Positions 43,241-51,939 of a DNA stretch of 64,000 nt are shown piece by piece (positions within the stretch are counted from its first letter, which is position 1; each line of letters starts with the position of its first letter). A model generated the notes under the pieces. The model saw only the letters and a program-made list of their open reading frames with translations, had not been told where the DNA came from and did not search any database. The position numbers were made by a program, and so were the translations under genes. Location: NCBI RefSeq assembly GCF_014645815.1, contig NZ_BMML01000020.1, positions 62,001 through 126,000 on the forward strand, in the 5' to 3' direction. This DNA is from Streptomyces fuscichromogenes. Its GTDB lineage: Bacteria > Actinomycetota > Actinomycetes > Streptomycetales > Streptomycetaceae.

Positions 43241-43980
43241 CGACCTCACCGGCCGTCCCCTGGACCGGCTCCGACCCCTACGCCGCCGCGCTGGACGCCG
43301 GGCACGGCCCGCTGTTCCTGCGCCGCCCCGACGGCTGGCTGCTGCCCCTGGACGTCGAACGCTGGTGCGCACGGGCCGACCCGGTCGACCGGATGGTCCT
43401 GGACCGCTGCGAGGGCGCGGTCCTGGACGTCGGCTGCGGCCCCGGCCGGCTGGTCGCCGAACTCGCCGCCCGGGGCCGTACCGTCCTCGGTATCGACGTG
43501 AGCGCGGCCGCCGTCGGGCACGCCATGCGGCTCGGCGGCCAGGCCCTGTGCCGCTCCGTCTTCGAGCCACTGCCCGGCGAGGGCCGCTGGGGCACCGCCC
43601 TGCTCATGGACGGCAACGTCGGCATCGGCGGCGACCCGCGCGCCCTGCTCGACCGGGTGGCCCGACTCCTCACCCCCGGCGGGCTGCTGGTCGCCGAGAC
43701 GGCTCCGGTGGACGTGGACGAACGGACCCGCGTGCACCTCACCGACGCCCGCCGGGCCGTCGGCGCGCCCTTCCTCTGGGCCCGGCTCGGCACCCCGGCC
43801 CTGCTGCGGTACGCGCGGGGCTGGCAGCCGGAGGCTCAGTGGACGGCCGGCGGGCGCCGCTTCGTCGCCCTGCGCAGCCGGTGCGCCAGCAGCAGGGCCG
43901 AGCCGCCGAAGAGCACGGCGGTGATCAGCAGCCAGCGGGCGAGGAAGCCGTCCGCGGAGAGGCCGGTCGCCGACCGGTAG
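43237..43980 (+). CDS. Class I SAM-dependent methyltransferase
   Basis: A 247-residue methyltransferase. The SAM-binding motif is GAVLDVGCGPGRLVAELAARG, with GIDVSAAAVGHA as the acidic second motif and LLTPGGLLVAETAP later. The family domain ends near WTAGGRRFVALR (about residue 212). The remaining 35 residues run antisense into the opposite membrane-protein gene, a 145-bp tail-to-tail overlap, and may be dispensable. It is coupled to the upstream gene through ATGA. Target is unknown, plausibly a sugar or lipid carrier. Confidence 0.85.
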   Translation: MTTSPAVPWTGSDPYAAALDAGHGPLFLRRPDGWLLPLDVERWCARADPVDRMVLDRCEGAVLDVGCGPGRLVAELAARGRTVLGIDVSAAAVGHAMRLGGQALCRSVFEPLPGEGRWGTALLMDGNVGIGGDPRALLDRVARLLTPGGLLVAETAPVDVDERTRVHLTDARRAVGAPFLWARLGTPALLRYARGWQPEAQWTAGGRRFVALRSRCASSRAEPPKSTAVISSQRARKPSAERPVADR

Positions 43981-44294
43981 CGTGCCGCCACCGTCCCGCT
44001 GATCAGCGGGAACCACACGAGCAGGAGCAGCGCGGAGAGGGCGGCCGGGACCCTGACGTACATCGCCCACTGCCGGCGCCCGGCGGCGTCCAGCCCCCGT
44101 ACCACCGCCCGGTCGGCCAGCGAGTACAGCGGCAGCAGCACGAGGTCGTGCAGCAGGGCCGCACCCACCACCCACAGCGCCACACCGAGCCAGTCACCGG
44201 ACAGCAGCCGGACGCCGGCATAGGCGGCGAGCGCGAACGAGCAGGCCAGGAGGAGGATCTGGAAGGGGCTGCCGACGACGAGGCGGGGTCGCAT
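43836..44294 (-). CDS. Small four-helix membrane protein
   Basis: A 152-residue protein with four hydrophobic segments (about 11-30, 34-58, 76-100, 120-138) and basic ends. Its start overlaps the stop of the molybdopterin oxidoreductase gene by one base (TGATG), so the two are co-translated. It is likely a partner or anchor of that enzyme; I do not recognise a family. Its 3' end is antisense to the end of the methyltransferase gene. Confidence 0.7.
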   Translation of the reverse strand: MRPRLVVGSPFQILLLACSFALAAYAGVRLLSGDWLGVALWVVGAALLHDLVLLPLYSLADRAVVRGLDAAGRRQWAMYVRVPAALSALLLLVWFPLISGTVAARYRSATGLSADGFLARWLLITAVLFGGSALLLAHRLRRATKRRPPAVH

Positions 44295-45532
44295 CACAGG
44301 TCTCCGAAGGTCATCCGGGCCACCCACTTGGTGTTGAGGACACCGGGTGCGGCGGGCACGATCACCCGGGCCGGGTAGCCGTGGTCGGGGGACAGGTCCT
44401 CGCCGTTCACCTGGAGGGCGAGCAGGGAGCGCGGGTCGGCGACCTGGTTGGCGCGCAGTGCCGCGCGGCGGAAGGCGCCGTGCCGCTGCAGGGACTCGAC
44501 GAGCACGTCCGGCGGGTCGCCGTCGTAGCCGACGAGCGCGGCGAGGTCGCGCAGCCGCACGCCGCGCCACCACTGGTCGGCGGTCGACCAGCCCTCGACG
44601 CAGGCGATCGGCAACGCGGCGCTGTGCTGGGGCAGTTGGAGGAGTTGGGTGCGGCTGAGCCGGACCGTTCTGCCGCCGAGGCCCGTGACGACCAGCCGCC
44701 ATGCCTCCTCCCCGGTCTCCTGGGTGTCGATCCCGGCGTAGGCGGCCGTCTTGTTGATCTGGAAGCCGTTCGGCCCGCTGCCGGGGTCGGCTCCGCCGTG
44801 CGGGGCGAGCAGGGCGGTGCGGCGCCACACGCCCCCGATGCTCTGCCCGGCCGTCGTGACGAGCAGCAGCAGGGACGCGCCGCCCACGAACCGCAGCGCC
44901 CCGCGCCGCGAGACGGTGGGCGGGTCCGGCCGGGGTGCCACCGACTCCTCTTCGTCCGGGCGCCGCCCGCGAACGGCCCGGAGAGCCGCCGGGGTCTTCA
45001 GCGCGGCATGCGCGAGGAACGCGGCGAAGAACACCCAGGCGCCGTAGAAGTGCAGGGGGTAGAAGGAGCCGGGGAAGAGGTAGTCGAGCTGGACGTTGAG
45101 GACGCCGGTCGTGAACTCGAAGAGGCCGCCGCCGACCAGCAACAGCAGGGAGACCCGCTCCAGGGCGTGGGCGAGCGAGCGGGCCGGGGGCAGCGTGAAC
45201 AGCTTCGGCACCACCGACCACAGCTTGGCGAGCAGTACCGGGACCAGCGCGATGCCGAGGGTGACGTGCAGGCCCTGGGTGACCCGGTAGAGCCAGTACG
45301 GGTCCGTCGGCCAGGAGAAGAGGTAGAAGCCGAGGGCGCCCTTGTCCGGGGTCTGGTCGTTCACCGGCGCCAGGTCCGGGTTGTACGCGGCGTACGACAG
45401 CAGTCCCGTCACGAACAGCACGGTGATGCCGACGAGCAGGACCAGGCCGAGCACCGAGGTGAACCAGGTGCCGCGCAGCGGGCTGCGCCAGAAGCCGGGT
45501 GAGGTGGGCAGCCGTGGGTCGTCGTGTCGCAT
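44294..45532 (-). CDS. Membrane-bound molybdopterin-dependent oxidoreductase
   Basis: A 412-residue fusion. The N-terminal half has about four transmembrane helices of cytochrome-b561-like form, with His in TQGLHVTLGIALVPVL, LHFYGAWVFFAAFLAHAALKT. A cytosolic loop with SRRGALRFVGGASLLLL, a twin-arginine-like segment before a further helix, leads to an extracytoplasmic sulfite-oxidase-type molybdopterin domain: LPIACVEGWSTADQWWRGVRL (molybdenum-ligand Cys), and GYPARVIVPAAPGVLNTKWV. Redox partner and substrate are unknown. It is leaderless: TACGGT lies six bases before ATG 45532. Confidence 0.85.
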   Translation of the reverse strand: MRHDDPRLPTSPGFWRSPLRGTWFTSVLGLVLLVGITVLFVTGLLSYAAYNPDLAPVNDQTPDKGALGFYLFSWPTDPYWLYRVTQGLHVTLGIALVPVLLAKLWSVVPKLFTLPPARSLAHALERVSLLLLVGGGLFEFTTGVLNVQLDYLFPGSFYPLHFYGAWVFFAAFLAHAALKTPAALRAVRGRRPDEEESVAPRPDPPTVSRRGALRFVGGASLLLLVTTAGQSIGGVWRRTALLAPHGGADPGSGPNGFQINKTAAYAGIDTQETGEEAWRLVVTGLGGRTVRLSRTQLLQLPQHSAALPIACVEGWSTADQWWRGVRLRDLAALVGYDGDPPDVLVESLQRHGAFRRAALRANQVADPRSLLALQVNGEDLSPDHGYPARVIVPAAPGVLNTKWVARMTFGDL

Positions 45533-45538
45533 GGTCCG

Positions 45539-45544
45539 ACCGTA
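45539..45544 (-). promoter_or_regulatory. -10 box TACGGT of a leaderless transcript
   Basis: On the minus strand TACGGT is followed by six bases and ATG 45532, with no ribosome site. It drives the molybdopterin oxidoreductase and its small membrane partner. Confidence 0.6.
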
Positions 45545-45633
45545 GGCCGGGGGAACCCCGCGCAAGGGTGCCCGACCCATGACGAAAGTCTGACGTCAGC
45601 CGGTTGATCCACACGCTCGCGGGGTCGCCGACC

Positions 45634-45639
45634 TAGCGT
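45634..45639 (+). promoter_or_regulatory. -10 box TAGCGT of a leaderless transcript
   Basis: TAGCGT is followed by six bases and GTG 45646, the start of the GT-C-like membrane protein. It is divergent from the box at 45539-45544, with 89 bases between the two. Confidence 0.6.
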
Positions 45640-45645
45640 TCCGGT

Positions 45646-46989
45646 GTGACCCGCGCCCCGCTCCGTGATCGCCGCGCCGATCTGCTCGCCGTCCTCGGCG
45701 CCGCCCTGCTCGTGCTCGTCGCCGTCCTGGTCGGCCGGCACCTCCAGGACACCTACCACGTGCTGTTCGTGCACTGGCCGCCGCTGTTCGCCGACTGGCA
45801 GCCGCACGTGGGCCCGGGTACCCCGGCCGCCGTGCTGGTGGCGGCCGCGGTGGTGGCGTACGGGCCGGTCCTCGCCGTACGGCTGCCCTGGCGCGGGCTG
45901 CTGGGCGCGGCCTGGGGTGCCTGTCTGGCGTGGACGTGGTCGCTGGCGCTGGTCGACGGCTGGCGGCGGGGCGTGGCGGGCCGGCTGACCAGTCCGAACG
46001 AGTACCTCACGGTCATCGGCCGCTTCCACGACATCCCGGCGGCCCTGCGCGGCTTCACCCACCACATCGTCAGCGGCAGCCCGGCGCCCTGGCCCGCCCA
46101 CATCGCCGGGCACCCTCCGGCGGCGACCCTCACCTTCGTCCTGCTGGACCGGATCGGGCTGCGCGGCGGCGGCTGGGCGGGCGCCTGGTGCATCACCGTC
46201 GGGTCGACGGCCGGTGTCGCGGTGCTGATCGCGGTGCGGGCCCTGGCCGACGAACGGCTCGCCCGGCGGTCCGCGCCGTTCCTGGTCATGGCCCCGGCCG
46301 CGGTGTGGGTGGGCGCCTCGGCCGACGGCTGCTTCGCGGCGGTCGCCGCCTGGTCGGTGGCCCTGCTGGCGCTCGCGGTGACCGGACGCTCCGTGGGCTG
46401 GGCGGCGGGTGCGGGACTGCTGTACGGCCTGACCTGCTACCTCTCCTACGGCCTGACGCTCTTCGCGCTGACCGGGGCGGCCGTACTGCTGCTCGGCCGG
46501 CGCCGGGTGCGTGCCCGGCCGGCCGTGCTCGCCCTGCTGCTCGCCGGGGCGGCGGTGGTCCCGCTCGTGTTCACGTTCGCCGGGTTCGACTGGTGGCAGG
46601 GGTACCGGCTGCTGGTCACCCGCTACTACCAGGGCATCGGCGGGACCCGGCCGTACGGCTACTGGGTGTGGGCCAACCTGGCCTGCACGGTGATCGTCAC
46701 GGGCCCCGCCACGGTGGCCGGGCTGCGGCGGGCGGGTGCCGTACTGCTCCACCGCCGTACCGCGCCCGCCGGGCAGACCCGGCTCGCCCTCCTCATGGGC
46801 TCCGCCCTGCTGGCCCTGCTGATCGCCGATCTGTCCGGGATGAGCAAGGCGGAGACGGAGCGCATCTGGCTGCCGTTCGCGATGTGGCTGCTGCCGGCCT
46901 GCGGGTACCTGCCGCGGCCACGCCCCTGGCTCACGGCGCAGGCACTGCTCGCCCTGCTCCTGAACCACCTCCTGTTCACCGGCTGGTGA
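45646..46989 (+). CDS. GT-C-like integral membrane protein
   Basis: A 447-residue protein with about eleven transmembrane helices. The first periplasmic loop holds RHLQDTYHVLFVHWPPLFADWQPHVG, and a later loop IVSGSPAPWPAHIAGHPPAATLTFVLLDRIG contains a motif common to GT-C-type mannosyl/arabinosyl-transferase relatives (HPPG-like). SKAETERIWLPFAMWLLPA near the end is also typical. It probably moves a sugar from a polyprenyl carrier outside the membrane. It starts at a leaderless GTG and is divergent from the molybdopterin enzyme. Confidence 0.75.
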   Translation: MTRAPLRDRRADLLAVLGAALLVLVAVLVGRHLQDTYHVLFVHWPPLFADWQPHVGPGTPAAVLVAAAVVAYGPVLAVRLPWRGLLGAAWGACLAWTWSLALVDGWRRGVAGRLTSPNEYLTVIGRFHDIPAALRGFTHHIVSGSPAPWPAHIAGHPPAATLTFVLLDRIGLRGGGWAGAWCITVGSTAGVAVLIAVRALADERLARRSAPFLVMAPAAVWVGASADGCFAAVAAWSVALLALAVTGRSVGWAAGAGLLYGLTCYLSYGLTLFALTGAAVLLLGRRRVRARPAVLALLLAGAAVVPLVFTFAGFDWWQGYRLLVTRYYQGIGGTRPYGYWVWANLACTVIVTGPATVAGLRRAGAVLLHRRTAPAGQTRLALLMGSALLALLIADLSGMSKAETERIWLPFAMWLLPACGYLPRPRPWLTAQALLALLLNHLLFTGW

Positions 46990-47118
46990 CCCGCCCGGCG
47001 TCCGAGGGGTCCACGAGCCGCGAAAGGACTGGCATTTCGCACATATTTACGACTTTAATCTTATTCCCCTCTAATGGCCTATTCCGGGTGTAACGTGGCA
47101 CGGAATCGGGGGGAGAGC

Positions 47119-47700
47119 ATGAACGACTGGATGTGGCGGCAGTCGGCGGAACAGGCGCACACCGCGATGGCCGCGGCCGACCGGCTGGCCCAGGGGCTGA
47201 CGTCGGGATGGCGGCCCGAGGCCATGCAGGTGCCGGTGCATCTGCCGTCGGGGGAGGGCTGTTTCGCCCAGGAGAACGCCCAGGTGCTCCAGTACCTGGA
47301 AGGGGACGGAACATACGCGCACAAGACCTCCATCGGATTCGGTTTTGTCGGCCTCGCCATGACCGTGGGCACCGTGATCGGGAACCAGTCCCGTAAACGA
47401 CGCGCGATGGAGGAAGCCGCGGCCCGCTTTCGACCGGTCGACGGCGGACGGATGTATCTGACGAATCACCGGTTCGCGTTACAGGGGCAGCATCAGTGGA
47501 TCGACCTGTGGTTCGAGGACATCCGGATGTCCAGCTGTGACGCGGCCTGCGTGTACCTGACCATGGGTCACATACCCCCGGTCGCGCTGCGCGTGTGGCC
47601 CGCCCCGTACCACTTCACCCTCTACCGCTGGCTGGCCCACGGCCAGATCGTGCACGCCGGACAGCCGCCCGCGATCGGGCCCGGCGGCTCGGGTGGCTGA
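47119..47700 (+). CDS. GRAM/PH-like protein coupled to a CHAT protease
   Basis: A 193-residue protein. After an alpha-helical start it has one hydrophobic segment (KTSIGFGFVGLAMTVGTVIG, about 75-95), then a stretch GGRMYLTNHRFALQGQHQWIDLWFEDIRMSSCD... of the form seen in GRAM/bacterial-PH domains (beta strands with xLTNxRF). This suggests membrane association or lipid sensing. ATG 47119 has GGGGGAGA upstream. Its stop overlaps the CHAT gene start by eight bases, so the two are made together. The family assignment is by pattern only. Confidence 0.65.
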   Translation: MNDWMWRQSAEQAHTAMAAADRLAQGLTSGWRPEAMQVPVHLPSGEGCFAQENAQVLQYLEGDGTYAHKTSIGFGFVGLAMTVGTVIGNQSRKRRAMEEAAARFRPVDGGRMYLTNHRFALQGQHQWIDLWFEDIRMSSCDAACVYLTMGHIPPVALRVWPAPYHFTLYRWLAHGQIVHAGQPPAIGPGGSGG

Positions 47701-50302
47701 GCCGCCGCAAGCCACCGGGGACCGGGGCGCCGTGCGCGCCAGGGCCCGGGAGCTGCTCGCCCTGGCCGGCCCGGTCGGCCCGGACCTGCTGGAGGAGGCC
47801 GTCTGGCTGCACGACGAGCTGGAGGACCCGCCCTGCGACCGTCCGCCCGCCGAGGCCGCGGCCCTGCGCCGGTGGATCCTGCCCCGGCTGCCCCCGGCCG
47901 ACGGGTCCGCTTCCGTCACCCACTTCCTGCGCCGCGAGATGTTCGCCCGAGGGGTGCTGGACACCGGGCCGGGACCCCGTCGCCGGATGCGGGTCTGGGA
48001 CTACCTGGGCACCGTCCGGTTCATGGCCTACGCCGGGACCGACCGTGCGCTCCTCGACTCGGCCGTGCAGGCCTTCCGGTCCTGTCTCGCCGTCGCCGGG
48101 GAACTGCCCGCCGCCGAGCGGGCCGGGCTGACGGACCATCTCGACCAGGTCCGCTGCCGGCTGGCCGCCCTGCTGGGCATGCGCTACAACCAGGACCGCG
48201 AGATCCTGCTCCTGCCGCAGCGGCAGCGGGAGCGGGCCGCGATCCGGGATGATCTCGCGGAGGCGATCGCCCTCACCGAGCAGGTGGGCGAAGGCTCCCG
48301 GGCTTCCGGCGGCTCGCGCCCCCTGCCGACCGAGTGGGCCGGCGTCCGCGCGCAGCTGCTCGCCTACCGCTGGCAGGACGCCCCCGCGGAACGCCGGAGC
48401 GACGACATCGACGAGGCGGTGCGCCTGCTGGAGGGCGCGCCGACGCCCACCGGTGACCTCGCGTCAGGTCTGGCCTGGTGGGGATCGCGCAGCCTGCTCG
48501 CCAACGCGCTGATCGCCCGCGGCCGCCGCGAGGACCTGCGGCGCGCGGAGCAGCTGGTCACCGAGATCCTGGACCGGCCGGAGAGCCAGGAGCCGTTGGT
48601 CCGCGCGGGGATCCTCCAGACCCTCGCGACGGCGCACATGCTGCGCGCCGAACTCGACCGCACGGACGCCGCCGCGGCGGCCGCCGCGGCCCGCGCCTAC
48701 GAAGCGGCGTACCGGGCCGGGCTCCAGGGCAACCTGCGCGCGTCCTGGGACGCGGCGACCCAGCACGCGGGCTGGTTGCGGCTGCGGGGCAGGCGCCTGG
48801 ACTCGGCCCGCAGATACGGCGAGGCGTTTCGGGTACTGCCCGCCCTGAGCCGGTTGCAACGGGACCGCGGGCACAAGGAGCAGGTGCTCGTGCAGGCCGC
48901 CGACGTCTCGGCCGACTGCGTACGGGAACTGGCCCTGTCCACCGACCCGGAGGACCGCGCCGACGCCGTACTGGTCCTGGAGAGCGCACGCGCCGTGCTG
49001 CTCTCGGAGGCGCTGGCCGGGCCGGGCGGCACCGCCGCCGCGGACGACGACCAGGACGCGGTACGCCTCGCCCGGCTCGCCGCAGAGCTCGACGCGCTGC
49101 GCCGGGCCGCGCTGACCTCGGCGGCCCCGGACGCCCTGGCACGGGCGGAGGCGGCGCACCGGGAGTACGCCTTCCTGGCCGAGCGGCTGCGCCGCCGGGA
49201 CGGCATCGCGCGGTCGCTGCCCGCGGTCTGGCCGGACGTGTGCTCGGCGGCCGGATCGGCCGCACTGGTCTACCTGGTGGCCGCGGCAGGCGGCGGGGCG
49301 GCGCTGGTCGTGCCCGCCGGCGCGGCGGCCCACGACGCCCCGGTCGGGGTGGACCTGCCGGACCTGGACCGGCGGACGGTCCGGAACCTGCTGGCGGTAC
49401 TGGCGGAGGCGGACGCCCTGCGGCCGGGGGAACGGTCCCCGCGGACGGGCGAGACCAACAGCAGGCTGGCCCGTCGCCTGGTCGAAGAGCTGTGGCACCG
49501 CGTGATGCGGCCGGTCGCCGCCGAACTGCGCGGCTGCGGGCGGGCGGTCCTGCTGCCCGGCGGACTGCTGGGCATGCTCCCGCTGCACGCCGCGGGCCTG
49601 TGCGCCGCGCCGCGTGTCGACGACTGGTGGTTCCTCATGGAGGAGACCGTGCTGTCCTACGCACCCGGCGTGGGCGTGCTGACGGCCGCCCGGCGGGCGG
49701 CGGCAACCGCTCCCTCCCTCCTGCTGGCCACCGAACCACCGCCGTCGGACGGTCCGGGCGGCACGCCCGACGCCCGCGCCGAACTCGCGGCGGTACGGAG
49801 CCTGACCCGCGTCCGCCCGCGGGTGCTCGCCGGGCGGGAGGCCACCCCCGAACGGCTGCTGCGCGGCCTCGACGAGTGCGACGTCCTGCACTTCGCGGGG
49901 CACGCGGAGTCGGTGCCGGACGCGCCTCTGGAGAGCGGTCTGCGCTGTGCGGGCGGCCGGCTGTCGGTCCGGGACCTGCTGGCCCGCGGGCCCGGCCGGG
50001 CCAGGACCGCGCTGCTGTGCGCCTGTTCCACCGCCCGGGTCGGCACGGAACTGCCGGACGAGGCGGTCGGCCTGCCCAGCGCTCTGCTGCAGGCGGGCTT
50101 CGGCTCCGTGGTCTCCACGCAGTGGACGGTGTTCGACAACACCACGGGCCCGCTGCTGAAGCACCTGTACGGCCGCTGGGACGCCGGTCAGGACCTGGCG
50201 GAGGCGCTCACCGGGGCCCAGCGCGCGGTGCTTCGAGGCCTCGGCGGCCCGGTGATGGCGAACCCCTGGGACTGGGGGGCCTTCGTCCACACCGGGGCCT
50301 GA
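47693..50302 (+). CDS. CHAT-domain caspase-like protease with helical repeat N-terminus
   Basis: An 869-residue protein. The N-terminal 500 residues or so are alpha-helical, Ala/Leu/Arg-rich and TPR-like. The C-terminal CHAT domain (about 540-869) has the catalytic dyad H737 (LHFAGHAES) and C778 (LLCACSTARVG), plus ALLQAGFGSVVSTQWTVFDN and the usual closing WDWGAFVHTG. CHAT proteases act in bacterial immunity and cell-death systems, cleaving effector proteins on activation by sensors. GTG 47693 overlaps the GRAM/PH-like gene by eight bases. The target is not evident; the convergent operon encodes candidates. Confidence 0.85.
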   Translation: MAEPPQATGDRGAVRARARELLALAGPVGPDLLEEAVWLHDELEDPPCDRPPAEAAALRRWILPRLPPADGSASVTHFLRREMFARGVLDTGPGPRRRMRVWDYLGTVRFMAYAGTDRALLDSAVQAFRSCLAVAGELPAAERAGLTDHLDQVRCRLAALLGMRYNQDREILLLPQRQRERAAIRDDLAEAIALTEQVGEGSRASGGSRPLPTEWAGVRAQLLAYRWQDAPAERRSDDIDEAVRLLEGAPTPTGDLASGLAWWGSRSLLANALIARGRREDLRRAEQLVTEILDRPESQEPLVRAGILQTLATAHMLRAELDRTDAAAAAAAARAYEAAYRAGLQGNLRASWDAATQHAGWLRLRGRRLDSARRYGEAFRVLPALSRLQRDRGHKEQVLVQAADVSADCVRELALSTDPEDRADAVLVLESARAVLLSEALAGPGGTAAADDDQDAVRLARLAAELDALRRAALTSAAPDALARAEAAHREYAFLAERLRRRDGIARSLPAVWPDVCSAAGSAALVYLVAAAGGGAALVVPAGAAAHDAPVGVDLPDLDRRTVRNLLAVLAEADALRPGERSPRTGETNSRLARRLVEELWHRVMRPVAAELRGCGRAVLLPGGLLGMLPLHAAGLCAAPRVDDWWFLMEETVLSYAPGVGVLTAARRAAATAPSLLLATEPPPSDGPGGTPDARAELAAVRSLTRVRPRVLAGREATPERLLRGLDECDVLHFAGHAESVPDAPLESGLRCAGGRLSVRDLLARGPGRARTALLCACSTARVGTELPDEAVGLPSALLQAGFGSVVSTQWTVFDNTTGPLLKHLYGRWDAGQDLAEALTGAQRAVLRGLGGPVMANPWDWGAFVHTGA

Positions 50303-50309
50303 GGACGCG

Positions 50310-50528
50310 TCAGGCGTCGTCGCCGGTGGCGGGAGCCGGTTCGCCGCCCGGGTCTCCCGGCTCGGCCGGCGGCTGGGGCGGCGCCGGGGCGATCGCCCAC
50401 GCGGGCGGCATGGACAACTGGTCGGCGGTGTACTTCGACCCGCCGTAACCTCGGCCGTCGCCCACCGCCACCGACTCGGTGGGATCGGTCTCGTCGGTGT
50501 GGTCCGGGTCGTTCTCATGGTCCGGCAT
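50310..50528 (-). CDS. Small acidic proline-rich protein
   Basis: A 72-residue unrecognised protein. It starts MPDHENDPDHTDETDPTES, has a middle GRGYGGSKYTADQLSMPPAWA, and a Pro/Ala-rich end. It is probably disordered. The start overlaps the end of the DUF6338-like gene by 14 bases, and the stop is seven bases from the end of the convergent CHAT gene. It is last in a four-gene operon. The overlap and conserved-looking middle argue for a real gene; function unknown. Confidence 0.55.
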   Translation of the reverse strand: MPDHENDPDHTDETDPTESVAVGDGRGYGGSKYTADQLSMPPAWAIAPAPPQPPAEPGDPGGEPAPATGDDA

Positions 50529-51186
50529 GGGGCTCCCCCCTGATGACTTCGATATGACTGATCTCCTGCCAGGACACCAGCAGACCGGTGTGCCGCAGCT
50601 TGGGACGGTGGTCCGGCCCGAGCACGAACCGGCCCTGTTCGTCGCTCTCCACGGTGTCGGCCAGATAGAGGTCCTGGGCCTCGGGATAGCCCGAGGCCCG
50701 GGAGTCCAGCCGCCCGTGCCGGTCCCGGCCGTACACGCCGAGGATCCAGCCGTGGTTGCCCGCGGAGGTGTCCTTGAGTCTGATCCGCAGCCAGGCGCTC
50801 GGCGCGTGGCTGAAGAACGCGTCCCACGCCCTCGGCTCGGGGGTGCGCCCGTACAGCACGAGGGCCCAGCGGCGCCTGCGCCGGAAACCGACGCCGACCG
50901 CCGTGCCCAGCAGCAGCGGCAGCAGCAGGTACGGAGCGGGCAGCCACCACAGGGTCCAGGGCACCGGTTGCCGGGTCAGCCGTCCGGTGCGCCAGAGATC
51001 CGTGACGATCCAGCAGGTCAGCGGCGCGAGTGCCCAGTGGCACAGGGCGGACACCGCCGTCAGACGCAGGGTGCGGTCGGCGAGGCCGGCCCGCACGATG
51101 CCCGTCTGACGCTCCGTCGCGAAGACGTAGAGGGCCCCCGGCAGCAGCGCCACGACGGTCACGGCCAGCATCTCGAAGGTGCTCAC
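50515..51186 (-). CDS. DUF6338-like membrane protein
   Basis: A 223-residue protein beginning VSTFEMLAVTVVALLPGALYVFATERQ, a transmembrane start with the LLPGALY motif seen in DUF6338 proteins. More hydrophobic segments lie at about 40-60 and 78-98. A soluble C-terminal half carries WLRIRLKDTSAGNHGWILGVYGRD, SGYPEAQDLYLADTV and a final LLVSWQEISHIEVIRG. The function of the family is unknown. GTG 51186 overlaps the stop of the J-domain gene by four bases (GTGA), so translation is coupled. Confidence 0.75.
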   Translation of the reverse strand: MSTFEMLAVTVVALLPGALYVFATERQTGIVRAGLADRTLRLTAVSALCHWALAPLTCWIVTDLWRTGRLTRQPVPWTLWWLPAPYLLLPLLLGTAVGVGFRRRRRWALVLYGRTPEPRAWDAFFSHAPSAWLRIRLKDTSAGNHGWILGVYGRDRHGRLDSRASGYPEAQDLYLADTVESDEQGRFVLGPDHRPKLRHTGLLVSWQEISHIEVIRGEPHAGP

Positions 51187-51926
51187 GGCGTACCGCTCCG
51201 CGTGGCCGCCAGCAGGACCACGACGTACACCAGGAGCACCGCGTAGGCGTACAGACACCGGCGCAACGCCTGCCGGGAGGCGGTCCGCGCGCCCACGACA
51301 TCGCCCGTCACCCAGCGGGTGTGCACCCGGGAGGAGGCCATCAGCGCGGCGATGCCGAGGGGAAGGCAGGCCAGCAGGGCGAGGACGGAAGCGGCGGCGA
51401 ACGCGGACGGCGGCCGCACCGGCCGGCCGGGCGTGAAGTCGTGCCACACGTGCTGCGGACCGGTCGGGGCGGAGAACGGCATCCAGCGTTCCGCTCCCGG
51501 GCCGTGCGGAACGCTCTGCCACGCGCCGCCGTGCCCGCCCACCGGACCCGGCCCGGGGGCGGGACCGGCAGCGGGACCGGCAGCCGGGGCGGGGCGGGGG
51601 GCCACGTCCTCGACCGTCTCCTCCTCCCACACCGCCCGGTCCTCGGCGCCGGTGCCCGTGCCGGCGCCGGGCGCGGATGCCGGTGGCGCCTGCCGCTCGC
51701 GGGCCCAGCGGTCGTACTCCGCGCGGTCGGCCGGGTCCCTGAGGATGTCGTGAGCCGCGTTGATCAGTGCGGCGCGCCGCACGTCGCCGTGGCTCAGGTC
51801 CGGATGACAGGTCTTGAGTGCCTCGCGACGGGACCGCCCGATCTGCTCCGCCGTCGCGTTCCGGTCCACCCCGAGGATGTCGTACGGGTCCTGGCCCGAG
51901 AGTTCGCTGAAGGTCCGCCTGCGCAT
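51183..51926 (-). CDS. J-domain protein fused to a CD225/dispanin-like membrane module
   Basis: A 247-residue protein. Residues about 12-75 form a J domain (DPYDILGVDRNATAEQIGRSRREALKTCHPDLSHGD, with the HPD triad). A Pro/Gly/Ala-rich linker follows. The C-terminus has two hydrophobic helices around the pattern ALLACLPLGIAALMASSRVHTRW...GDVVGARTASRQALRRC, which matches the CD225/dispanin signature. It should tether Hsp70 activation to the membrane. Start ATG 51926 (GTG 51935 possible) lies 13 bases after the preceding gene and its stop overlaps the DUF6338-like gene. It lacks the Gly/Phe and zinc domains of DnaJ. Confidence 0.78.
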   Translation of the reverse strand: MRRRTFSELSGQDPYDILGVDRNATAEQIGRSRREALKTCHPDLSHGDVRRAALINAAHDILRDPADRAEYDRWARERQAPPASAPGAGTGTGAEDRAVWEEETVEDVAPRPAPAAGPAAGPAPGPGPVGGHGGAWQSVPHGPGAERWMPFSAPTGPQHVWHDFTPGRPVRPPSAFAAASVLALLACLPLGIAALMASSRVHTRWVTGDVVGARTASRQALRRCLYAYAVLLVYVVVLLAATRSGTP

Positions 51927-51939
51927 GCCGATCACGTCG

